A stretch of 64,000 nucleotides of DNA, taken from the NCBI GenBank assembly GCA_910588375.1, contig CAJUQA010000012.1, forward strand, positions 19,303 to 83,302. The letters are read 5' to 3'. Under the pieces are notes generated by a model. The model was given only the letters and a program-made list of their open reading frames with translations, was not told where the DNA came from and searched no databases. Made by a program: the position numbers and the translations under genes. This DNA comes from an uncultured Odoribacter sp. Its GTDB lineage: Bacteria > Bacteroidota > Bacteroidia > Bacteroidales > Marinifilaceae. Shown here piece by piece: positions 35,415 through 44,967 of this stretch (position 1 is the stretch's first letter; each line of letters begins with the position of its first letter).

Positions 35415-38400
35415 CTACAATTCTTTTTCTTTTTCACGTTCCTTAAGTCGGTTTCCCATCACCTTTTCCTCAATATACTGGAATGTAATGAAAAACGCCG
35501 GAGTTACAAACAACAATCCAACGGTCCCGATAATCATCCCCCCAACAGCCCCCACTCCGAGTGACGCATTACCGTTAGCACCCACCCCGGAAGCAAACAT
35601 CAGAGGAAGCAAACCAAAAATCATCGTCAAAGCAGTCATAAGAATCGGCCGCAAACGCACAGAAGCTGCCGACATTGCCGCCTGAGTAAATGACATCCCG
35701 GCCTTACGACGTTCCGTTCCGTACTCTGTCAACAAAATAGCTGTTTTTGCAAGAAGCCCGATAAGCATAATAAGCCCCGTCTGGAGATAAATATTATTTT
35801 CAATTCCCCACAACTTGGCAAACAAAAAACTCCCCATCAAACCAAAAGGCACTGAAAATATTACAGCCAACGGTACAAACAAACTTTCATACAAGGCACA
35901 AAGAATAAGATAGATAAAAAACACGCAAATAGCATAGATAACAACCGTTGTATTACTACCGGAAGTCTGCTCCTCCTCCCTTGTCATACCTGAAAATTCA
36001 AAACCGTATCCGGTAGGCAGCGTTTCTTCCGCCACCTCATTAATAACACGGATAACATCCCCCGAACTATAGCCCGAAGCCGGCATGCCCTGTACATTAA
36101 TGGCGGCAAACATATTAAAACGCATGAGAGACTCCGCACCATAAGTCTTGGTAAGTTTCACAAAATGACTAATAGGCGCCATCCCTCCTTTCGTCCTTAC
36201 AAAAATATTATCCAACGCTTCCATCCCGTCGCGATAATTATAAGGAGCCTGCACTATTACACGATAAATTTTAGTAAAACGGTTAAAATTGGAAGCATAA
36301 ATACTACCGAAATACCCCGACAGGACATTAAGAACCTCCTTTGTCGTTGTGCCAGCCCGTTGACACTGGGCTTCATCAACATCAATAGTATACTGAGGAA
36401 AATTAGAACTGAAAGAAGTCTGAGCCATCTCTATCTCAGGACGCTTATTCAACTCCTCAAGAAAATCCGTAGTCACCTTACTTAATTCATCATATCCCTT
36501 TCCTGCACGATCTTGCAAATAAACATCAAAACTATTTCCGGAACCATATCCGGCAATCATTGGAGGTGCGAAAATAAACAAACGCGCATTCTTTATATGG
36601 GCCGTACGACGGTAAATTTCATTACGTATCGCATCAATTCCGTCTTCCTTGGCAGTACGTTCATCCCACGGTTTTAACTTAATAATAAACATACCATGTG
36701 ACGCTCCATTCCCGGACGCCATACCGAAACCTGTCACCATATTATAATTGTCTATCTGGGGCATCTCTTTCAATTCTTCCTGTATCTCCTGCATAATAGA
36801 AGCAGATTCAGCCAACGTACTACCGGCCGGAGAATCAAAACTCATAAAAATAGTACCGGTATCTTCATTAGGCACAAGTCCGGTTTTGGTTGTCCCCATA
36901 AGCCACACCAACAAGACACTCACAAAAACCAACGTTGCCCAACCGAGCCACTTGTGTTTGATAAAAAAGAATACCCCGCCGACATACTTGCGGACAATCC
37001 TTTTAAAAGTAGCATCAAAAGCCAACCGGAAACGTGTTGAAAATTCAAGTTTCTTACCTTCCTCTATTATCTGGTTAGGCCGAAGCAGCAGAGCACATAA
37101 GGCAGGAGAAAGCGTAAGAGCATTAACAGCAGATATACCTACAGCCACCGCCATCGTAATACCGAACTGCGTATAAAACACGCCGGAAGTTCCTCCCATA
37201 AAAGATACAGGGACAAACACAGCCATAAATACCAACGTCGATGTCACAATAGCCGATGATATCCCGCTCATGGCATCCACCGACGCCCTATAAGTAGAAC
37301 GGTATCCTTCATCAAATTTTGTCTGCACCGCCTCCACCACGATAATCGCATCATCAACAATCGTCCCGATAGCAAGAACAAGGGCAAACAACGTCAGAAG
37401 ATTTATACTGAACCCTGCGATATATAACGCCGCAAAAGTACCGATCAGAGAGACAAAAATACTGATAGTTGGAATAAGCGTAGCCCGGGGATTCTGAAGA
37501 AAGAAATAAACGACAAGCACCACCAAGACAATAGCCTCGAAAAGGGTCTCCACAACCTTATGTATCGAAGCATCAAGGAAAGTTTTGGTACTCATCAGTT
37601 CGACCAGCTCTATATCATCCGGAAGAGATTTCTTGACTTGCTCCAAATACTTGTCTATATTAATAATAATTTCATTGGCATTGGAACCAGAAATTTGATT
37701 AATCATACACGTAGCCCCCGGTTTACCATTCACAGCACCTTTGTACGAATAACTTTGAGCCCCAAGTTCAACATCGGCAATATCCTTCAATTTAAGTACA
37801 CGGCCGTCATCAAAAGCTTTGATAATTATTTCCTCAAATTCACTTTCCTCTTCGAGTCGGCCCCGATATTTCAGAATATATTGAAATACATTCTCAGAAT
37901 CCTCTCCGATAGCCCCCGTCGAAGCCTCTATATTCTGGCTTGAAAGAGCCTCTGTTACATCATCCGGCACCAACTCATACTGTGCCATAACATCCGGTTT
38001 AAGCCAAATACGCATAGCGTAAGCCCCTCCCATCACATTCACCTCACCAACACCCGATATACGTTGTATACCGGGCTTAATATTAATATTCATATAATTG
38101 GTGAGAAACGTTTCATCATACGTATCATTGGGACTAAACAAACCGAAAACCTTCAACTGACTATTCTGGCGCTTACGGGTCGTTACACCAATCTTCGTCA
38201 CCTCCGCAGGAAGTAACGCTGTCGCTGTCGATACACTATTCTGCACATTCACAGCTGCCATATCCCCGTCACTGCCTTGCTTGAAGAAAATCGTAATCTC
38301 CCCACTACCGGTATTACTCGCCGTAGAGGTCATATATGTCATATTTTCCACACCATTTATTGCCTCTTCAAGCGGCACTATAACACTTTTCTGCACCGTC

Positions 38401-38567
38401 TCCGCATTGGCTCCGCTATAAGTGGTTGAAACACGTATAGTCGGTGGGGCGATATCAGGATATTGCTCCACCGCCAGAGCAAATAGACCAATGAGCCCCG
38501 CCACGACAATCACCACAGAGATAACCATCGAAAGAATGGGACGATCAATAAAACGCTTTATATTCAT
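35415..38567 (-). CDS. RND efflux pump, AcrB/HAE1 type
   Basis: A 1050-residue inner-membrane transporter with twelve membrane helices in two halves and two large periplasmic loops. The proton-relay aspartates are in helix 4 (LAIGTIVDDAIIVVE). The start MNIKRFIDRPILSMVISVV is typical. It is a hydrophobic and amphiphilic drug exporter driven by the proton gradient. Its ATG overlaps the MFP stop (ATGA), which indicates translational coupling. Drug range cannot be told. Confidence 0.96.
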   Translation of the reverse strand: MNIKRFIDRPILSMVISVVIVVAGLIGLFALAVEQYPDIAPPTIRVSTTYSGANAETVQKSVIVPLEEAINGVENMTYMTSTASNTGSGEITIFFKQGSDGDMAAVNVQNSVSTATALLPAEVTKIGVTTRKRQNSQLKVFGLFSPNDTYDETFLTNYMNINIKPGIQRISGVGEVNVMGGAYAMRIWLKPDVMAQYELVPDDVTEALSSQNIEASTGAIGEDSENVFQYILKYRGRLEEESEFEEIIIKAFDDGRVLKLKDIADVELGAQSYSYKGAVNGKPGATCMINQISGSNANEIIINIDKYLEQVKKSLPDDIELVELMSTKTFLDASIHKVVETLFEAIVLVVLVVYFFLQNPRATLIPTISIFVSLIGTFAALYIAGFSINLLTLFALVLAIGTIVDDAIIVVEAVQTKFDEGYRSTYRASVDAMSGISSAIVTSTLVFMAVFVPVSFMGGTSGVFYTQFGITMAVAVGISAVNALTLSPALCALLLRPNQIIEEGKKLEFSTRFRLAFDATFKRIVRKYVGGVFFFIKHKWLGWATLVFVSVLLVWLMGTTKTGLVPNEDTGTIFMSFDSPAGSTLAESASIMQEIQEELKEMPQIDNYNMVTGFGMASGNGASHGMFIIKLKPWDERTAKEDGIDAIRNEIYRRTAHIKNARLFIFAPPMIAGYGSGNSFDVYLQDRAGKGYDELSKVTTDFLEELNKRPEIEMAQTSFSSNFPQYTIDVDEAQCQRAGTTTKEVLNVLSGYFGSIYASNFNRFTKIYRVIVQAPYNYRDGMEALDNIFVRTKGGMAPISHFVKLTKTYGAESLMRFNMFAAINVQGMPASGYSSGDVIRVINEVAEETLPTGYGFEFSGMTREEEQTSGSNTTVVIYAICVFFIYLILCALYESLFVPLAVIFSVPFGLMGSFLFAKLWGIENNIYLQTGLIMLIGLLAKTAILLTEYGTERRKAGMSFTQAAMSAASVRLRPILMTALTMIFGLLPLMFASGVGANGNASLGVGAVGGMIIGTVGLLFVTPAFFITFQYIEEKVMGNRLKEREKEKEL

Positions 38568-39706
38568 TTCTTTTCCTCCTCCTTATTTCCGGACTGCTTT
38601 TTCATGGCGGTCACTTTAACACCGGCCTTTAACAAACCGGCACCTTCCGCCACAATTGTATCACCTTCCGCAAGCCCCGACTGAACAATATACTCCTTAC
38701 CGTCATTAATCTTAAATACCTCTATCGGAGTCGAAACAGTCATACCGTCAACCACCTTATAAGTAAAAACCTTATTTTGAATTTCATAAGTCGCTCCTTG
38801 CGGTATCACCAACGATGCAGGAAAATCATAAGAAAGAATAACATTCGCCGATCCTCCGCTCAAAAGCTGTCCTCCCACATTGGGAAAACTGGCACGAAGC
38901 GATACCGTACCCGTAGTCTTATCTACCATACCGCTTATAACATCAATACGCCCTTTTTGTGAATAAACTTCACCATCTTTCAATTCAAGAGAAATAGGCG
39001 GGAACGATTTTATTGCCTCCTCAAGCGAACCGTATTTCGATATCATTTCAAGAGCCTGCTTCTCAACCAACGAAAAATAAGCATACATTTGAAAATTATC
39101 CGAAACACTAATAAGCGGTTGTGTCATCGTAGGTCCCACAAGAGCACCGATACGAAACGAAGTCATACCGGCCACCCCATCGACAGGACTTTTAACCTCT
39201 GTATACGACAGATTATTTTCAGCATCACGCTGCTCCGCCCGCGCCTGAAGAAGCACTGCCTCGGCACTTTTATATGCATTTTGGGCCGTACGGAGTTCAA
39301 AATCAGAAATCACCTTCTCCTTAAACAATTCCTCCTTACCCTCCAACACAAGTTTAGCAGTGGCCAAATTCGCCTCGGCAGTCGCTACCGCTGCCTCTGC
39401 TTTTTGAAGAGCAGCCCGATAAGGTACCTGATCTATCACAAAAAGAAGTTGCCCCTTATGGACCCGGGCACCTTCATCAACACAAACCTTCGTAATAAGT
39501 CCCGACACTTCCGGACGCACTTCCACATCTTGCCGGCCTTGCAGGACGGCAGTATATTTAACCGAAAGACTCTTATCTTCCGGTTTAACTGCAAGTAGAG
39601 GATACTCTCGCGGAGCCTCTGCCTGATGATCACCGCTTCTACTCCCACAAGAAGAGAATACAAACCCGATGAATACCATTACTAAAACACGATTCTTATA
39701 AAACAT
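38564..39706 (-). CDS. RND periplasmic adaptor (membrane fusion protein)
   Basis: About 380 residues with lipobox FVFSSC (Cys20 from the ATG at 39706). Features in order: a biotinyl-lipoyl-like strand pair (VRPEVSGLITKVCVDEGARVHKGQLLFVID), a coiled-coil hairpin (about 100-170) and beta domains. It links the RND pump to the outer-membrane factor. A GTG at 39730 extends the frame but overlaps the promoter -7 box, so the ATG at 39706 is chosen. First gene of the efflux operon. Confidence 0.94.
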   Translation of the reverse strand: MFYKNRVLVMVFIGFVFSSCGSRSGDHQAEAPREYPLLAVKPEDKSLSVKYTAVLQGRQDVEVRPEVSGLITKVCVDEGARVHKGQLLFVIDQVPYRAALQKAEAAVATAEANLATAKLVLEGKEELFKEKVISDFELRTAQNAYKSAEAVLLQARAEQRDAENNLSYTEVKSPVDGVAGMTSFRIGALVGPTMTQPLISVSDNFQMYAYFSLVEKQALEMISKYGSLEEAIKSFPPISLELKDGEVYSQKGRIDVISGMVDKTTGTVSLRASFPNVGGQLLSGGSANVILSYDFPASLVIPQGATYEIQNKVFTYKVVDGMTVSTPIEVFKINDGKEYIVQSGLAEGDTIVAEGAGLLKAGVKVTAMKKQSGNKEEEKK

Positions 39707-39729
39707 AGAAAGTAAAAATAAATTTTGCA

Positions 39730-39737
39730 CAAAAATA
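39730..39737 (-). promoter_or_regulatory. -7 box of the efflux operon promoter
   Basis: TATTTTTG on the minus strand, 23 bases before the ATG of the adaptor gene. The -33 region has no clear TTG, so the promoter may need an activator. The divergent AraC-type gene is a candidate. Confidence 0.6.
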
Positions 39738-39856
39738 GAACATCTCCGAACCGGAATATTTATACTCTATGGACGCAATATTGTCCAAACGACACATTTT
39801 TGCGCAAAGAATGACAAATAATGGAAAAAATCTTTTCCAATCGCCTCACAAGGGCA

Positions 39857-39864
39857 TATCTTTG
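39857..39864 (+). promoter_or_regulatory. -7 box of the AraC-type regulator
   Basis: TATCTTTG matches the consensus and lies 23 bases before the start codon. The -33 region is TTTTC only. It is divergent from the efflux promoter with about 120 bases between the two boxes. Confidence 0.6.
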
Positions 39865-39887
39865 CAAAATCAAAAACTCCTCTTAAC

Positions 39888-40778
39888 ATGACCCAAGCTG
39901 AATTAATCTCGAAATTTCCGACACAAAATTCTATTGCAAACCGGGTTTTACTTATCAGTCCCGATCTCTTTCCCCAACTCAAAAGCATATCAGTTCATGA
40001 ATGCCGGATATTTCTGCTCGTTACGCAAGGAACAGTGACAGTTGAAACCGGATATACACTCAATCACATAGAAGCAAACGGATTCATTGACATGCTCGTA
40101 TGGGAACCCATTTCCTTCGTTGACATGAGTCCTGATTTACAGGCATGGTGTTTACTCCCCAACTACCTCTTTACAAACGAATCCCTCAACGGTATGAAGC
40201 CCGCAGATTCGGAATCATTCAAAGACCGCCACACCATCCCCCTTCTTCACCTGACCAATGAAGAAACCATAATACTCGAGTCCCAACTTCAATTATTACT
40301 TTCCGCCCTAAAAAAACAGACCCATTTTTACAGAACAGAACTTTGTCAAACATACTTCCGCAGCCTCATGCTGGAAATGGGTAACCTGATACAACACAAA
40401 CGTAAAAACACTGAAGACACAGAAAAAGTAGAAAGCCGGCAAAGCATGATCATGAGAAACTTCCTCAAATTAGTATGGAAATACTATAAATCAGAACACA
40501 ACATTGAATTTTATGCCGAAAAACTCTGCCTGTCGTCCAAACACCTGTCACGCGTCGTAAAAGAAAAACTTGGCAAAACACCCCATACCGTCATAAAAGA
40601 AGAACTGATTCAACGGGCTACCTACCTTCTAAAAAACACAAAAATGTCAATTCAAGACATTGCCTCAGAACTTCATTTCTCCGAAATGGCTGCTTTCTGC
40701 AAATTTTTCAAAAAACACAACGGAATCTCCCCCACCGCCTATCGTTCAATAAATTCACTGGATATCAACACAAAGTAA
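39888..40778 (+). CDS. AraC-family transcriptional regulator
   Basis: A 296-residue protein. The N-terminal 180 residues form a cupin-like sensor region of unknown ligand. The C-terminal 100 residues hold the double helix-turn-helix of AraC/XylS proteins (NIEFYAEKLCLSSKHLSRVVKE, then SIQDIASELHFSEMAAFCKFFKKHNGISPTAYR). It is divergent from the MFP-RND-OMF-MFS operon across 180 bases, so it most likely controls that operon. It may also act on the oxidoreductase-sirtuin operon downstream, which is unproven. Confidence 0.93.
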   Translation: MTQAELISKFPTQNSIANRVLLISPDLFPQLKSISVHECRIFLLVTQGTVTVETGYTLNHIEANGFIDMLVWEPISFVDMSPDLQAWCLLPNYLFTNESLNGMKPADSESFKDRHTIPLLHLTNEETIILESQLQLLLSALKKQTHFYRTELCQTYFRSLMLEMGNLIQHKRKNTEDTEKVESRQSMIMRNFLKLVWKYYKSEHNIEFYAEKLCLSSKHLSRVVKEKLGKTPHTVIKEELIQRATYLLKNTKMSIQDIASELHFSEMAAFCKFFKKHNGISPTAYRSINSLDINTK

Positions 40779-40938
40779 AAACTTATCGAAAACAAGCAAA
40801 ACCTCACACCTTTCAATATTAATTTGTGTTAAATAATTCCTCCTGCCCTCATAAATCACCTCTGAAAATCAACAATACTAACATCCATGAAACCTACTGA
40901 AACTAAAATCCCGTTTTCCCATTCCCGAACTTTTTCTC

Positions 40939-40946
40939 TAAGTTTG
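40939..40946 (+). promoter_or_regulatory. -7 box before the oxidoreductase-sirtuin operon
   Basis: TAAGTTTG fits TAnnTTTG and lies 62 bases upstream of the first start codon. The -33 region is poor. It is the best candidate promoter for the five plus-strand genes to 46143. Confidence 0.55.
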
Positions 40947-41008
40947 CAGTATACAAAATACAGTAACACTGAAAAACAACAAAATACAAACACTAAAAAA
41001 AATAAAAA

Positions 41009-41680
41009 ATGAATAAAAAAGTAGCACTTATCGGAGCAAGCGGATTCGTAGGTTCCGCCATCCTCAACGAACTCTTAAACCGTGGTTATCAAGTAGAAGC
41101 ACTTGTCAACAACCCAGACAAAATCAAAATTCAAAACCCGGCACTCTCAGTAAAAAAAATTGACGTTGCCGATGAAAAAACTCTTGAAAACACCCTCCAC
41201 GGATTCGAAAACGTAATCAGTGCCTACAACCCCGGCTGGGCCAATCCCAACATCTATGAAGAAACACTCACAAACTATCCCAAAATTCTCAATGCAGCCA
41301 AAAAAGCGGGAGTAAAACGTCTTCTCATCGTAGGAGGAGCAGGTACACTCTTTGTTAAACCCGGCATACGCCTCGTCGACACTGGCACACTACCTGCCGA
41401 ATGGCTTCCGGGGGTAAAATCACTCGGAGAATTTTACCTCAACACACTCATGTCTGAGAAAAACATCGATTGGGTATTCTTCTCCCCCGCCGGCAATCTC
41501 GGCGACATGGGCGCCAAAGGCCCCGGTAAACGTACCGGCGTTTATCGTCTTGGTAAAGACGATATGATTTTCGACAAAGACGGAAACAGCTTCATCTCTG
41601 TGGAAGACTATGCGAAAGCCATGGTTGACGAACTGGCTGAACCTGCACACCACAAAGAACGCTTCACCATAGGATACTAA
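41009..41680 (+). CDS. NAD(P)-binding oxidoreductase, atypical SDR
   Basis: A 223-residue Rossmann-fold protein starting MNKKVALIGASGFVGSAI with the dinucleotide-binding motif GASGFVG. It continues like NAD(P)H-binding proteins of the YwnB/NmrA-like group (EALVNNPDKI, NVISAYNPGW, VKRLLIVGGAGTLFV). Substrate unknown. It lies 15 bases before the macrodomain gene, and NAD use links it loosely to the sirtuin downstream. Confidence 0.88.
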   Translation: MNKKVALIGASGFVGSAILNELLNRGYQVEALVNNPDKIKIQNPALSVKKIDVADEKTLENTLHGFENVISAYNPGWANPNIYEETLTNYPKILNAAKKAGVKRLLIVGGAGTLFVKPGIRLVDTGTLPAEWLPGVKSLGEFYLNTLMSEKNIDWVFFSPAGNLGDMGAKGPGKRTGVYRLGKDDMIFDKDGNSFISVEDYAKAMVDELAEPAHHKERFTIGY

Positions 41681-41695
41681 ATTATTATCCTCCGA

Positions 41696-42505
41696 ATGTC
41701 ATTCACCATGACCTATGAAAACGAAAAATTAGACAAACTGCTCCGGGCGCTCCTACTTGAGCGTCCGGAATATTCTTCCGTAAAAATACCAGCTTCCATA
41801 AGGGAAAAACGTGATTTATTGCGGACATTAATGAATATCCGGCCGCCGGCTCCCATATCTAAAGAAATTCTGAAACTACAAAATGAAGAATTAACCATAC
41901 AATGCAAAGAAAAAGGTACTGTCAATCTTGCCTCCATTCCTCCTTCTCCCCTACATCCGCATCTGCGCTTATGGCAAGGCGATATCACCCGGTTAGAAAT
42001 CGATGCCATTGTAAATGCAGCAAACGCACAAATGCTCGGATGCTTCATACCGCACCACAAATGCATTGACAATGCCATCCACTCAGCTGCCGGTCTGGAA
42101 CTACGGGAAGAATGCAACCGCATCATGCAAATACAAGGCCATGAGGAACCCACAGGACAAGCTAAAATCACTCACGGATACAATCTACCTGCCCATTGGA
42201 TTATCCACACCGTAGGCCCCATCGTCTACGGATCGCAGCCAACCCCAGAAGATTGTCGTCTTTTAGCTGACTGCTACCGGAACAGTCTTACTCTCGCCGA
42301 CCAACAACAACTTCAATCCATTGCCTTCTGCTGCATCTCCACCGGAGAATTCCATTTCCCTCGGGAAAAAGCTGCGGAAATCGCAGTTGAAACCGTCAGA
42401 AAATACCTGAGCGAGCACAAAAACAGCACACTCAACACCATTATTTTCAACGTATTCAAAAAAGAAGACTATTCACTATACAAACAATTATTAAAATATG
42501 AATAG
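41696..42505 (+). CDS. Zinc-dependent macrodomain protein-ADP-ribose hydrolase
   Basis: A 269-residue protein with a helical N-terminal extension (about 1-85) and a macrodomain (about 90-265). ADP-ribose-binding elements are visible: LWQGDITRLEIDAIVNAAN and the loop ISTGEFHFP. The insert GCFIPHHKCIDNAIHSAAG, with its His/Cys pattern, is that of the zinc-containing macrodomains genetically linked to SirTM sirtuins. They remove ADP-ribose that the SirTM adds to a target protein. It overlaps the SirTM gene by 8 bases, so the two are translationally coupled. Confidence 0.93.
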   Translation: MSFTMTYENEKLDKLLRALLLERPEYSSVKIPASIREKRDLLRTLMNIRPPAPISKEILKLQNEELTIQCKEKGTVNLASIPPSPLHPHLRLWQGDITRLEIDAIVNAANAQMLGCFIPHHKCIDNAIHSAAGLELREECNRIMQIQGHEEPTGQAKITHGYNLPAHWIIHTVGPIVYGSQPTPEDCRLLADCYRNSLTLADQQQLQSIAFCCISTGEFHFPREKAAEIAVETVRKYLSEHKNSTLNTIIFNVFKKEDYSLYKQLLKYE

Positions 42506-43352
42506 CGTGGAAGACAAACTTGCGACCGCACGTATAAAACTCGCAGAAGCAAAAGCTGTAATCATCGGAGCTGGTGCCGGACTATCCGCCGCTGCCGGAT
42601 TAGATTATTCAGGGGAAAAATTCAAAAAAGAATTTGCCGACTACATACAACGCTACGGATTCTCCGACCTCTACTCTTCCAGCTTCTATGAATTCCCGAC
42701 AGAAGAAGAACGATGGGCCCGATGGGCTCGGCATATTGACTACATACGATTCCGTCCGAACGCAATGCCCCTCTATAAAGAACTACACCGACTACTCACT
42801 GATAAAAACTATTTTATCATTACCACCAACGTAGACGCCCAATTCAGAAAAGCCGGATTCAATCCCGAAAAAATATTTGAAGTACAAGGCGACTACGGAA
42901 TAATGCAATGCGCCGTCGGATGTCATCCGAAATTATATTCCGACAAAGAGACTGTAAAACAGATACTGGCTCACTCTCTTAACTTAACAGTTCCCTCGGA
43001 ATACATCCCCGTCTGCCCTGTCTGCGGAGGAAACATGGACGTACATGTCCGCAAAAACAAGTACTTCATTCAAGACAAGACATGGAACCAAGCTGCTGAA
43101 AAATACGAAAACTTCATGAATCGTTATGCGAATCACCAAAAAATCGTCCTGCTTGAACTGGGAATCGGTTTTAACACACCTGCAATCATACGTTATCCAT
43201 TCGAACAGATAACATTGCAAAATCCGCAGGCCACCCTGATTCGCCTAAACGCCGAATTTCCATACGGGCCTCCGGAAACTGCAGCCCGCACCATCTCATT
43301 CACAGAAAATATGAACGAAATAATTCAAAAACTCAACCAAACAAACAAATAA
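42498..43352 (+). CDS. Class M sirtuin (SirTM) ADP-ribosyltransferase
   Basis: A 284-residue Sir2-fold protein: NAD-binding GAGAGLSAAAG (about residues 25-35), TTNVD with N111, and a four-cysteine zinc site (QCAVGC, then CPVCGG). The usual catalytic histidine is replaced by Gln130 in EVQGDYG. This Asn/Gln pair, 19 residues apart, is what I recall for the macrodomain-linked SirTMs, which act as protein ADP-ribosyltransferases and not deacetylases. Known SirTMs modify a lipoylated GcvH-like protein. No gcvH-L or lplA2 gene lies beside it here, so the target is open. Confidence 0.92.
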   Translation: MNSVEDKLATARIKLAEAKAVIIGAGAGLSAAAGLDYSGEKFKKEFADYIQRYGFSDLYSSSFYEFPTEEERWARWARHIDYIRFRPNAMPLYKELHRLLTDKNYFIITTNVDAQFRKAGFNPEKIFEVQGDYGIMQCAVGCHPKLYSDKETVKQILAHSLNLTVPSEYIPVCPVCGGNMDVHVRKNKYFIQDKTWNQAAEKYENFMNRYANHQKIVLLELGIGFNTPAIIRYPFEQITLQNPQATLIRLNAEFPYGPPETAARTISFTENMNEIIQKLNQTNK

Positions 43353-43361
43353 ATAACCGAT

Positions 43362-44903
43362 ATGAATTACAAACTACTCATGTGCGGTCTCCTGCTGGGA
43401 ACCGCTTCAATTTCCGCCATGGCACAAAGCGATCTTCTCAAATTCGATCCCTCCCGCTTCACACGCCAATCGCTCACAATGCCCGACGGACAAAAAATAA
43501 CCTACAAAGCCTATGAAGGCATCTACTATGTAAAAAACATAGAAGACTCAACCTATCAGACCCTCAACATCTACGTGCCCGATAAAATGGCAGAGACACC
43601 CCGTATCCCCATATTACTACGCACCTACATCGGTGGATATGCGGCTTCCACAGCCAAATCTCCTTCACCTTCCGACGCCACAGGACGTGCGCTCAAAGAA
43701 GGATATGTAGTCTGCATACCGGGCTCAAGAGGATCCAACTCAACAATCACTCGTAACGGAAAAACCATATACACCGGAATCGCCCCCAACGGACTTTTGG
43801 ACCTAAAAGCCGCAATCCGTTACTTGCGATACAACAACGCCCTGATCCCCGGCGAATCCGAACTAATATTTACCGACGGCACAAGCGCAGGAGGAGCAAT
43901 GTCATCTTTACTCGGTGCAACCGGCAATTGCAAAGACTACGAACCATACCTAAAAAAAATGGGAGCCGCACAAGCCCCCGATGACGTCTTTGCTGCAATA
44001 TGTTACTGCCCAATTACAGACTTAAACCACGCCGACATGGAATACGAATGGCTCTACAGCTGTACCAATACCGGCATTCGTCATTTATCCGAAAAACAAA
44101 TAGCAATTTCCGAAGAACTTGCAACGGAATGCTCTGCATATATCAACTCGCTGAACCTTATAAAAAAAGACGGCACTCCGCTTAACGCAGAAAATTACCG
44201 GGAATACCTTAAAAACTTCCTTATAGAATCAGCTCACAAAGCCTTGCAGGAAGGATGCGAAATACCCGACACGATAGGATTCACATTCTATCAAAACAGA
44301 CAAGGTCCCGCAGGCGGCGGTCTTGGCGGCATACATCAGCCAAAACATAATAACGGGCAACGTCCCCCCTTGGATGATAGACGCCAAGCTCCTTCATTCG
44401 GCCCCGGAAACACCCGACAGTTTAGCCGGACATCAGATTTCATCTCTGAGCTCGACCTTGACAAATATCTCAGCTATGTAGCCTCGATAACACCCTTAAA
44501 AACACCCCCTGCATTCGACCAAATGGGAGTACTTATCCCCACACCTTCTCCTGAAAATAAAGTATTCGGGAACAACCAAGGCGAAAGTGCCAACTTTACC
44601 GACTTCAGTCTGCGACACAGAACCCATAATCCGAAAGCCAATCTGGATAAAGAAATGATACATCGCGTTGCCATTATGAATCCGATGAATTACATCGGAA
44701 CCGACAAATCCACCGTTGCTCCGAAATGGTACATACGCCACGGAGCTAAAGACCGCGACACATCCTTTCTTGTACCTCTCAACCTTGCAACAAAATTACA
44801 AAACGCAGGTAAATCCGTTAATTTCGCACTTCCATGGAACCGTCCCCACTCCGGTGACTACAACTTGGATGACCTCTTCCGCTGGATTGCCTCCACCTTA
44901 TAA
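43362..44903 (+). CDS. Exported subtype B tannase / feruloyl-esterase-like alpha/beta hydrolase
   Basis: A 513-residue protein with a signal peptide (about 1-21). It is an alpha/beta hydrolase closely resembling Lactobacillus subtype B tannase. The nucleophile is Ser175 in GTSAGGAMSSLLGATGN, with Asp464 in AKDRDTSF and His496 in PHSGDYNLDDLF. The Asp-His spacing of 32 equals that recalled for the L. plantarum enzyme (D419/H451), while the Ser-Asp distance is about 33 longer. The difference fits a Gly/Pro/Asn/Gln-rich insert at about residues 322-355. Such enzymes hydrolyse galloyl esters of dietary tannins. It starts 9 bases after SirTM, in the same operon. Confidence 0.85.
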   Translation: MNYKLLMCGLLLGTASISAMAQSDLLKFDPSRFTRQSLTMPDGQKITYKAYEGIYYVKNIEDSTYQTLNIYVPDKMAETPRIPILLRTYIGGYAASTAKSPSPSDATGRALKEGYVVCIPGSRGSNSTITRNGKTIYTGIAPNGLLDLKAAIRYLRYNNALIPGESELIFTDGTSAGGAMSSLLGATGNCKDYEPYLKKMGAAQAPDDVFAAICYCPITDLNHADMEYEWLYSCTNTGIRHLSEKQIAISEELATECSAYINSLNLIKKDGTPLNAENYREYLKNFLIESAHKALQEGCEIPDTIGFTFYQNRQGPAGGGLGGIHQPKHNNGQRPPLDDRRQAPSFGPGNTRQFSRTSDFISELDLDKYLSYVASITPLKTPPAFDQMGVLIPTPSPENKVFGNNQGESANFTDFSLRHRTHNPKANLDKEMIHRVAIMNPMNYIGTDKSTVAPKWYIRHGAKDRDTSFLVPLNLATKLQNAGKSVNFALPWNRPHSGDYNLDDLFRWIASTL

Positions 44904-44967
44904 TAAAATCCCCAACCAAAATGAGCCGGCAAACAACAAAAATTGGTAACTTCGCCCAAAAATTACC

